A stretch of 64,000 bases of DNA from Rhinopomastus cyanomelas. Lineage: Eukaryota > Chordata > Aves > Bucerotiformes > Rhinopomastidae. Position 1 is the first letter of the stretch; each line of letters opens with the position of its first letter. Below, in pieces: positions 48,546-59,800 of this stretch. Under the pieces are notes generated by a model. That model searched no databases and had not been told where the DNA came from. It worked only from the letters and a program-made list of their open reading frames with translations. Location: NCBI GenBank assembly GCA_013400115.1, contig VXBP01004620.1, forward strand, positions 172,912 to 236,911. Reading direction: 5' to 3'. A program made the translations under genes and the position numbers.

Positions 48546-50284
48546 AAACAGTTTCTTTTGTTGCTTTCTACTACCTTTACACATTTCAGTTAGAGGCGTT
48601 TTTGGTAATGTAAGTAATTACATCAGTTAGAAATCCAGGCATAAGGTGTAAGTTGCTCTGTACCTTTGCTCAGTGTATGAGAACCCAAACCAGTATAAAC
48701 TTCCTCTGGACTAAGACACTTCCATCTAAACATGTGTAGCTACACTGCTTTTTAGGCTGATAAACAGCACAGTAAAATCTGCTAGTTTTGAACTTAAAGT
48801 GGAAGTCACAACAGGAAACCCAGAACAGCCCTCCATCCTCACACCTTGAAATTGTCCCTTTCTAGGGTGATTGATTTAGGAAGCATTAGTACGTGCAGAA
48901 GTAATTATACATCTATTTGTTTATCTGCAGTTTAACTAGACAAGCCTCAGTTAGCCTTATTTAAAAAACAGGAATTTCAGCATGAGTTTGGCAACTGGTG
49001 ATTTTCAACCGTTCTCCGTATGTCTAGCAACTAAATAAATAACAAAAACAGAGGCTTTTTTCAAAATCACGGCTGTAGGTAACTTCTGCTCATCCTCAAC
49101 TAGCTGACAGAAAGGAAAACCCAGGGGAACTCTGGCAAAGGTGAATTCCACTTGGATTTTGATGGAACATTAGTTTATCTCTTCCCAATAAAAGGAAGAA
49201 AAAACCCCAAAATCACTTAACATGAATTTATGGGGTTGAAGAAGCAAGAAAGAGGGAAAACATCACCACCACAATAGCTCTTTACCTTCAGCACTTCAGT
49301 CTGCTAAGCTCTCGGAAATTTGACACAGAAAAAGTAGCTCCTTCCTCTATTAATCACTTTCTAACTCTCAAAAATCTCTGAGAGTCCTGCTTTACGGTCA
49401 AAAACTGCCCTCCCCAAAAGCAACCACAGCTTCAAAAGTGAACACACAGTAGAACCCACTACAATGCAGTTTGGGGATTCTATTGTCACCTAATTACCTT
49501 GAGATTTTTCAGACCAAGCCCCTTTCCCTTCAAACCAGTTCTGTGAAAAGAAGAGTTTGCCTGGCCTGTTTCATCCAGGATTCTCTGCTAACTGTAAAAT
49601 GTGGGCTGAGTATCTTCTGAGGGTCAATTTTTCAGTTACAATAATCAGGTTTTTAATGAACAACTGTCTTTAGTGTATGCCGTTAGCTAAAGTATAAATG
49701 GCTAAATAAATAAAAACTATTGTTTCTTCAGTATGACTTGGTATTTTGTCTGTAATTTCTTTATTAAAAAACTGTAACAAGATACTTAAAAAAAGGCTAG
49801 ATACAAAAGAAGTTAAGCTGCTCACGAACATTAAAGTTTTCCAAAATGTATCTTCAATAATCATGATCTTATAAACATTTTACAGTTACCAGAAAGTGCC
49901 CAGGCTGAGTTTACATAGATAACGTAGTACAAGTGTCAGGTTAGAACTGGTAGTGGAACAATCTCCTGACTGTCTGTTCACTGAGACAGGGATACAAAAA
50001 TGTTGATTGTGAACTATGAAATACTGTGCATTGGCCTCATCGTATGTACAAAAAAAACCCCCACTAAAAGTACAGATTACATGCAAAATATTAGTGATGG
50101 TATCGGATGCGCTAGAGTTCAATGCAATCAGAACAAAAATTGCAATGAAAGTGGTTTCATAAGTGAACGATCCCAACTCTGGGATCTGAGCTGTCAGGAA
50201 CTTTTTACAAGTTCAATATACATGACACACAACTGCAGCCAACCACAAATTAAACACCATTAAAAAAAAGTTAAAATAAAACAC

Positions 50285-50683
50285 AGAACATACTTAATTT
50301 TTTATTTTGAAATTCCCTACTCCCTCTATACAAGAACCTTTGCTGAAACACTTTCCACAAAGGCAGCAGTGAATTTTCAGAACATTTTACATATTTTTCC
50401 CTCAGCAAAAAGATAAATCACAGTGTAAATTATATTGTTCTGCTGTCATCTTTGGCTGGGGTTAGGCAAAGGAGTTATTGACCAGCACACTGTTGTGATC
50501 AGGTATTGCCAGTGCTCCTTAGGCCTTCACGTTACAAATTTAGTTCAGGAATGTTTGCATTTAAATCTTTAAAGTACCACCAGGGGTATGACAGCATTAA
50601 CTTTCATAAACTTTTATAGACAAATGGAAAAATCTACAAAACTTAGCTAGTAATATTACACAGCAATACACACTTTTTATACT
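50285..50683 (-). other. UBR5: Proximal UBR5 3' UTR
   Basis: Sequence directly after the UBR5 stop. The first AATAAA on the minus strand is at 50306-50301 and is followed by a GT- and T-rich stretch (TGTTCTGTGTTTTATTTT), as expected downstream of a cleavage site. Cleavage near 50285 would give a UTR of about 0.4 kb. This is an inference from the signal. Confidence 0.5.
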
Positions 50684-50896
50684 CTACACAAAACCAAAAT
50701 TCTTGGTCTTAATGGCGAGTAACAATTTCTGTTTCAAAATCTGCTTAGCGGAATAGAGTGGAACATAAAGGCGAGAAATGCAAGTGTTTGCTGTAGGAAG
50801 ATGTTGGTCATCTGGTGGTCTTATTGTGATTGATGGCATAGGCTGGAATCCCTCCTCACTGGCAGGCAATGATGGACTTGAGGTCCAAAAGTAAAC
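50684..50896 (-). CDS. UBR5: UBR5 exon 59: HECT C-lobe, catalytic cysteine and stop
   Basis: 70 codons plus a TAG stop at 50686-50684. It begins VYFWTSSPSLPASEEGFQPM and ends TKNFGFV. The HECT active site Cys is in LPTANTC at codon 39 of this exon, and accepts ubiquitin from the E2 before transfer to substrate. The acceptor is TTTTTTCAG. Confidence 0.99.
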   Translation of the reverse strand, partial: VYFWTSSPSLPASEEGFQPMPSITIRPPDDQHLPTANTCISRLYVPLYSAKQILKQKLLLAIKTKNFGFV

Positions 50897-53800
50897 CTGA
50901 AAAAAGAAGATGGTGTTTAAACCTTTGCTGCACAAGGTTAAATTCAAACTGCCTACAAGTTGTGTAAGGGTAGACTAAAGAAGACCTGCCCCATCACAGC
51001 AAGTGTGATCACACCACACGCTGGTCAAGAAGCCAACTGATCAGTGGTCACACTACGTGATTTTACAGTAGCTTCCTTCATGTTCTTTCCTTGACTGGTC
51101 ATGATATTGGATACTTCTGTTGAAAATTATAAAAGCAACACTCCAAATGATCCTGTATCAACAAACCCCCTATAAACGAAATGTCCCCAGATCTGTCTGA
51201 GAAGAAGGTGACACCCATCTATACAAAATGCATCAGAGATGTGCCACAAACCAGTCAGCGACTACAGACTACCTGACTGGCAGAGCAGAGTCACTATCCA
51301 AGTGCAATCAATCACAGCTGTCCCTTAACAAAAACAGTTTGTAGTATTTGCCGCTTTTTGGCATTAAGCTTTGTTTAGCTTTTGCAAACTGCAAGGGAAA
51401 GAGATGATCTTGGAGAGTAGGAAGTTATAAGCAAATAGTTTTAAGAAGTATATAGCTAATATGATTTCCAGCTAAGTTTTCCAAATGAAACCCCCTAAGC
51501 AGTATCTTGTTCTCATTAGCTTCAGCTTCACATCAAGTTTTCCGAAAGACATTTGGGAAAGAGTATCATTATTGACATCTTATAGAGAGGACACACATGC
51601 TGCCCTCAGGATACATGGAAGTCAGGAGAGTAGATGATCCAGGAAGAAGCTCAAAACCCTTCTGGTCTACAACACAGCCCGCTAACCACAGTCACTCTGC
51701 TTAGGGACTGTGTAGAGACTGTAACCATGTTTCCGTAAGAGACCTGTGAATGTGGGTAAGGACACGCTGCATTCCTTTCGGGAAGGTCTAGGACTCACTT
51801 CTGATGCTTCCAGTTCTGAAAGTCTAATCAAACCCTACTACCCTGCTCTGAGACCGTAACTTCATACACAAAGTCTGCAGGTAGACACAGGTGAAAACAG
51901 CAGTGCTGCTGAAGTTACCACAGTTGTTCTACCTGTTTCCACTGGGAACAGACAACTTACTAGATCTTGTCTTTCTGTCATACTCATCTTCTCAACTATG
52001 GACCAAAACCAACGCTTGAACTGCAAAAGCTTCTCAGCATTTTCTCCTGTGTGAAACGAAAAGACAAGTCATTCAGCAGGTATACTGGACAGCACATAGG
52101 AGAAGCTGTGTTATACACGGACCGCAAGTCGTATCTCAGCTAGAATCGCAGTCACAAATTTCTGACATTGGAGTAATTTCAACACTGAAACACACACTTT
52201 CGAATGTAAAGGGTAACTGACATATCCCAGTACAATTCCCATCCTCTCCTTCCCAAAAAGCTAAATATGGTTCAAAATTATGTAAGAAATATTAAGACAG
52301 CATCCAACACATCTGTAGTTCTAAAGTGAGATCAGAATGTTCAGAAGTGCAGAAAGGCTGCCAGTAAAACCACCTTTGTGCTCAACATCAAGTGTGATAG
52401 CAAAGTTAGAGAATGGCTTCTCCCCCTCCACAAATGAAGCTAAGTATTTTCAAAGGTACGTAAAATGCACAGTAATAACATTATAAGGACTTTCAATGAC
52501 TTATGCCAAATTTGAAGAAGTGGTTTTAAATTTAATGCTGGTAATTCCACACAGAACACTGTTAACTGTTTGTGAATGAGTAAGTTGTTTCATACCTGAC
52601 TCATCATTGAAAGAGGTAAAGCTGATGAGCATTTGTACATTTACTTCACCACAGCCATTTACCAGAAGTCTGAAATCTTCTGCTGTCAAATCTTCTAGTG
52701 AGTTCTTTGGAAGTACGTCCAGGAGACCCTTCCTCATTGCCTTGAGTGAAAACCACAAGATTCACATTGTAGCTCTATCACTTTCAGACTGACTTTAAGC
52801 GCTTTACTGAAAAGTTCTGTGGAAATCTCCTAGTAACTCAAAATTCATTATTCTCCCAGCTGTTCTTTTCTTTCAAAGCTTCACCATCTGAAATGTAAAC
52901 CTTTGAAACAAAGAACTGCATCAATCTGTTAAATACTACCTAGTATTGCAAAAGAAAGCAGTAATGGTTTAAACTGGTTTTTTACCAGAAGCAGAAACAA
53001 CTGCACTCTCCGATACTAAAAAAGTTCAGGTATTTTGCTGAGCTACGCTGAATCTGATAAAGGATTATGAAAAATGCATCTTACATGTTACTTTTACTTT
53101 GCTTCCTCAGATGCTCACATGCAAACTCTGCTTTGAAATGTCACACATGCACAGTCTATATAAATAAGGACTATCCTTAAAATGACTGGAAATTCCATGT
53201 TCAAAATGCAAATATGAACAAGTTTTAGTAAACTCAAAACTGAATACAAAATGTCACTGTTTTTAATTACAAATAAACAAGAGTCAGACTACTAATATAA
53301 ACAGACATGGGAGTAGCTTAATACCAAGGACGACTTCTTTCAGTGGGAATTCTGGACCTAAACTGCAGAAGCATTCAGTGTATCTCAGAAATGCAGCAGA
53401 AAACAACAGCCAGGAGCAATGCCCAAGTTCAGATGCAGTGTGTGACAGACAGCGAGTGGTTCTAAGTACAGGACCTTCATCAACTGCTTATGAAACTATG
53501 CAAGTTCATCACTTTCATTTTAAAAAAGCTTGAAAATCAACATTATTTTTAATATAGTCAGTTGTCACATTTCTCTCCAGTAAAATCAGAACGAAGTTTC
53601 ATAACTGATTTTTCCTTTCAGAACAAGGAAACGTGTCAGATTTGGTTTATGTAAATATTTTGAATTTTTTAAAATCTCTGTAAGGCTAAACAAATCCACA
53701 GTGACAGTTTATCAGAACAAAGTAGCTACTAAATACAAAGCAAAAAATTCCAAGAGGATACAGGCCACTTGAGCTCAAGAATGAACAAGTATGTTTAACA

Positions 53801-56800
53801 AAGGAGATCAAGTTTGAGAGAAATTATCTTTCATTCTGTAAAAAATAAGAGAAATTCAGCACTCAGTTCTCACAGCACTGCAGAAACAGTTATGTAACTA
53901 CAGAGACATCAGAGAATTAAATATTCTCAATCAAGCTGTCAAAACTTTAGAAAAAACCTGATTAGAATTACCCTAATAAGGACAAAAATTAACTGACACA
54001 AGTCATAAAGATTTATTAAAAACACCCAAGCCAAATCACTCCATCCACAGACTTACGTGTAGAGGCTGTTCTGCTACTACCAGCATTCGGTGTTCTGCAT
54101 ATTTCCGGACATACTCATATACATTCTGAGGAGTGACTGGTATATTTACACCATTGGAAATTAGTTCAACCTACGGCAAAGTAATGAGGGCAATTTAAAA
54201 AAGAAAAAAGGTAGAAAAAAGTAAATAAAATAATGACAAAAGTCCCAGTACGCTGCATAGTGATTTATTGCCTAATATCCCTCTAAACACCAAGCAAAAT
54301 TTACTAGTGCAGGTTAGCTTTTGAGATTCCCTGGGACTGACTATGGTCATCAGGCTGTATGGTAGGGTCTACAGTACCTTCAAGGACAACCCTCATACTT
54401 TGCTGTGTAAAGATAACACTCTATTTGAGTCCAGAAAGGGAAAATGCCACCTGAAGAAATATACAAATTGTGCTTACACTGCAACACACACAGTTGAATT
54501 CTCAATCTATAAAGACACACATACAGGTTTAGTGGTGCTTACCTGCCCTCCACCCTCCTCCTTACACAGGTCTATTGCAAAGGCCAAGTCCATTGCTGCA
54601 AACACAGCATCAGCATCTGTGCTCTGGGAAGCCAGGATAAGCTGCCGAAGGCTTTCGTACATAACCGGATCAAAGAAAGCAAAGTCATGCCAGTTCACCT
54701 ATAAACACAATAAACGTGTGAAATTACATGTTAGAAACATACTGGTTGTTCAAGCTCATGTGACAAACGCCGTGATCTGTGCCTATTCTATGTGCTAGCA
54801 CACAGCAGGCATAAGCCATGTAAAACAAACACTGAGACATAATGGCAGGCAGACTTCTATTTTCAGCCTGGTTTTGAATGTGCATTGAATACACAACTGA
54901 AGTGCTTTAGCAGAACATGAAGACAGAACTGTAAAGCCCTTCCTACAACACTAGTGAGGGTATTAAGTATAAGAAAAATGTGTCGGTTTTTTTTTTTAAC
55001 AAATTCTTCTACATATCACCTAGATCAACAGAGATTTGATGGAGGTTGTCTGAAGCTAGAAACAACTTGCATCAGTGCTCCAAAATGCTGGAAGTTTCCC
55101 TCCACTTGAACACAGACACACTGCTGCTACGTACACGTATATATATAATGTACATACACACACATTTAAATGACTGAAGGCCCAGCACCTGCATACCACA
55201 GTTTCCAACGTTTCAAATATCAATGGCTACTTCTTGCTGTTTTCTGTAGTTCCTTGCTTCTTTGTTCTTTATTAGCCTGGAGAAAAAAGTCATCCACTAA
55301 CTACTCTAAACTAAACTAGACTACACTAAACCTAACCTAAAGCTGAACTAAACCTAATCTAAAACTGAACTAAAACTAAGTACAATATTCTTTGCTGTAT
55401 CCAACCTTTAACTGTAAGGAATACATATTCAACACAAAAATAATTAGATAGGAACGTCCCTTGGAAGAGATATGGGGTATTTGGAGCAATGTGGTTCTGC
55501 TCTTAATCCTGTTCCATTAAGATCATATGTATGTTGGAGAACTCACTGTGTCATCAACACTGTTTTTGAGGAAAGACCAGCAGTAACCAACCTTGATTTA
55601 AGTCTGTTGCATCAGACAGGACTTACAATGCGACTGGCTAATGTGTGAAATACGCAGGACGTAATTAGCTTTTATTGGGGTGGGGAAGTATTTTTGCTGT
55701 ATATTTAGATAATTATTGCTTCTAATTCAGTTATATCTACATTCAAGATAAAATTTTAATTGCAATTTAATTCAATGAGTTCTCTCAAATATCAAGGAAA
55801 ATGGAGTTTTTTTGCCAAGCAGAGATGCTATTGTCTAGCACTGTCCAACACTATTTAAGGCTTCCATCTCCCGAGGAGAAAAAGAGAAGCAGTAAACTGT
55901 TTCTGAAGAGAGTAAAAAGCCAATGTAATTCATTCCATCTTAGTGAAATATCTGACTCCTAGCACATACAACTCAGTTCACAATCTAAGAAGTGAAAAAA
56001 TTAATACACCTCAAATTGAATTTAAGGGCACCCGTACAGTTCCAGTATCAACTCAGGCAATACATGTAAGTTAAAGAAAAAAACACTTTGGACAACGAGA
56101 TTTCATGTATTTAAAGGAAATTAAAATGTCTATGTTCAACTTACCTTTCTCCCAAGAAGAACTTTGATTACATGTCTATTTAACGTGATGGGACATAGCT
56201 CATTCTGCAATAAGCACAATCCTAGGATTCTGAAAAGAAATGTTTGGGGTTTGTTTTGGTTAGACAGAAATCACATTGCAGATTTTATATCAAACTGACA
56301 TTAAAAAAGTCAAGCTGCAGCCAGCTTTCCAGCCCTACGAGTCCCTAAAATTATGGACATAGTTACAGTATAAAATGTCCAGATTGGAAAATGGTAGAAA
56401 TAATAATTTAACAGTAAAAGAAACCTCAAGCTGACGCGTGCAGATACATAGCACAAAAGTAATTGAAGTTTTTGTAGCTTGGCTCATTGGTGCTTCCCTG
56501 GTATCTTCTATATTCTTTGTGTTTTTTTCAGACTGGAAGGTTAACAGCAACATACCTGCCAATGTTTCTGAAACAATTCAGCCTTGCTTCTGTGTTTTTA
56601 CCAGGTCTTGGTGTATAAAACCCTCGTTTTCCAGGTTGGTAGAAAAGTGGTGCATTATCATCTCCATCATCCGTATCATCTAATTCCATATCTACTACGC
56701 TGCGGCTGGAACCATGTCGCTTTCTGTTCTCCTGCTTTGAAAGTCACAACAACAATTAACAAAAGTCCAGTTATTGACACGCATCAACAAGAGATTAGGT

Positions 56801-59800
56801 ACGGACCCAAAAACTCAAATAACGGTAACATCTGCTACTTTTAAGTAATTACTGTTTAATCTTTCAAAGGAAAATAAAAGAAAAAGATAACTCCACAAGG
56901 TAATTAAACCTAACTTTGTCCTGTGTGATAAAGGAAAGCTCCAGGTGCTTAGATTTTTTTTTTAATTAACTGATATCAGTGGATCTTACGTAAATTTTAT
57001 TTGTGCAACAGCTCATTACCTGCACTTTGTCTGAAGAGTCCAGTAATCCAAGATCCAATATACTGTCAGCACCATTCTCCCTTAACAAGGAAAACAAAGG
57101 CATTTTAATTTCACAGTAAGAAACTGGGATATTCTGAAATGAGTCAGATCAGGTTAAGCCAAAGTCAACAAGTCACTTTTCCAAAGAAAAATAGAACAAA
57201 GCAAAGAGTAAGTTGCCTGTAGAGAAGCTAGCAGTCACACAATACAAGTGCTTTGGCACAAAAGCAGTTTTTGTTTCTCATCTATATCGTTGATACTTTA
57301 CCTGCCATGTGCAATAATGAGTTCCATCGCTTCATCAACTCTTGCTCTAAGGGAATCTTCACTAGCTAGTAACAGAAGCAGCTGAGCAGGTGACAATTCC
57401 AACAACATTCCTGTGATTTTACTTGCAAATGCCTGGGGATAAGGAATGATACGTCTTACTATTTTCTCTTCCAGTTCTCTCCTTGTCAAATATTGTTTTA
57501 TGAAAGTCTTATATTGTTAAATACAGAATCCATTACAAGATACCTCCCAAAGCTAAATGACAAATAAGAGAAAAAAAAATTCTGAAGGAAATGTCAGAGA
57601 ATATAAAACCAGCCCTACATCTTCACATATTTTCAGTTATGTTAAACAGTAAAGGACAAGGGAGTTAACTTTTACATTAAAAGATGACAAAAACAACGTA
57701 TTGTTAAGCAAATTAGACACATAAATCTTACTGGCTGCATTGCTTGCACTCGAGGGTAGAGCCTTTCTCCAAGGGCTTGTCTGTGTGGTGGAAGAGGATC
57801 AGGGTCATCACTAGGATTTCCTTCTGATGCTGGTCTGAAAGGCCGCGTGTCAATGGAAAGTTGTCTTCTAAAGTCCCTTAAGAAAATTAGAGCAGTTTGT
57901 ACTCTTTTGAGAGAAAACAGGCAAAAGCCCTCTCAAACAATGTAATTCTAACACAGATTCAAAACAGCATTAGCTTTCAAACTGGAATAGCAGCACTGCT
58001 CAGTTGCTTAGAAAACGATTGAGAAGCAGAGAATCAAAACAAATCAGAGATTTTCACGCTACTGGTATTTTGAATATAGCAGCCAAACATGCCACTGATG
58101 GCAACAGGTCTGAAACACCTCACGTTTCATTCGAGACCCCAAGTTTTTCTTTTAGCAGGTAAGACAGACAGCACATGGGTCTTTAAATAATTAAAGCATA
58201 TAATGCATTGCAAGAAATTAACTGACACGCCTTTAATTTGACGAAGTGTCTCTCCTGCAGGCACTTACACTATTTACCAAAGTTCAGCAAACTAAAAATG
58301 TGTCGCTTACCTATCCCTATCTCTCCGAGAACCAGCTCGTAAGCCACTACTTCTCCGCATTTCTCTCTCCCGCTCCCTCTCGCGATCTCTCTCACCCCGA
58401 TTTCGTAATCTCTGCATCAGACCTGAAAGGGAAATAACCTTGTAAACATTGTTGCTTTCCAATACAAATACAAACATCTCTTACTTCTCTCTCCCACCTA
58501 AGTTGCAGTGTAAGGCTGAAAAAGTTTTGGAAGATAGCTTGAAAGACATCAATGAGACAGAGTCACTTTACTTAAGGTAGTTACTGGGGTTCAGACACAT
58601 TTAAGGAACCTGAAGCATTTGTACCAGCTGAGAAGTGCTAAAATCCTTCAGAGTTCATATACTCTTTCAAAAATAGTACAATGTATTTGGGATAAGCCAG
58701 GTGGAACAGTCCTATTAAAATGTGTAAGGTCTTACTAGCCAAAATCTTGGCAATTGTTACTTAGCGGAAAGAAAGATGCTCAAAACAGGTGAGAGCACCT
58801 AAAGCAGACTCTTGTTTTGAGGAAAAACAAATGCTTCCTATTAGAAGAAAAGCCATTTCTTTGCCCGAGACACGTAACATGCACAAGTTTCACCTTTTCT
58901 GCAATGAGCTAGTAAGAGAAACTTCTGAGACACTACCAAGCGTGTCAATGCAAATAAGCACCCAAGGCTTTAATGGAAGTTATCTGTAGATTAACTGCTG
59001 TGCATCACTTACTTGTATGGGTGCCCTTGTTGGCATTCTGAATACAATCTAGATTTGGCAGTTTCTCGTTTGACAGAAAAGCCTGTGCAATAGCAGTATA
59101 AAAGCTTCGTGCTACACCACTGCCTTCTCCTGGTTCATCCTTAAAAGTCACTTTTACTCTGTGCACAGCCATCGGAGTGGTAGCACACCTGCGACCAAAA
59201 TGATTGTTTAGCTGCCTCATGGTCTGCTGAATTAGAAGATCTCTGTCTCGATCAACCTAATACACAACACAAAAAAGTTGAGAGAATTTCAGCCTCCAGA
59301 AGTTTCTGGACATCTCTGCACAGACTCAGAAAACATAACTTAGATTGTTACAAATGACACAGTAACTGCCAACACAGTTGCAGACTGCAACTGCTTGCAG
59401 ACTTTGAAATACAACTTCTATCAAGTTATTTCAAGGTATGATAATTCAATGACCAGTGAAAACAAATTCAGAAGCTAAACTAACATTTTTTACCTCCAAT
59501 ATTAAATCCCTGGATTGCTGGTTTCTAAGTTTTTCCATCTCCCTGCGGAATTTTGATTCCTTTACTTCAAAGCCACCCAATTCTGTCAAGATCTTAAATA
59601 AAATAAAAGAAGAAACCAAAATCAGAAGGATGACATAGAACCATGATTTCGTTGTAAGAGGGTATGTCCTTACGCTGGGAAGTACATACCGATCCAGGTT
59701 CTGCTCCAACATCTTCCATGAATACTCTACCAAACAACTCTAAAGAAAGGCGCCAACGTCCCAGCAACATGTCATGAGATATAACCATCCCCATGAAGCT

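Larger units (their letters stand above)
47905..50284 (-). other. Possible distal UBR5 3' UTR / downstream flank
   Basis: AT-rich, non-coding. Further AATAAA signals on the minus strand at 49765-49760 and 47919-47914 would allow longer UTRs of about 0.95 and 2.8 kb. It also contains an AT/TA microsatellite and a MIR-like element. Which end is used cannot be told without transcript data. Confidence 0.35.

Noticed and set aside
55136..55165. Possible microsatellite of TA and CA units in a UBR5 intron
   Set aside because: Short and mixed. Noted in the intron entry only.
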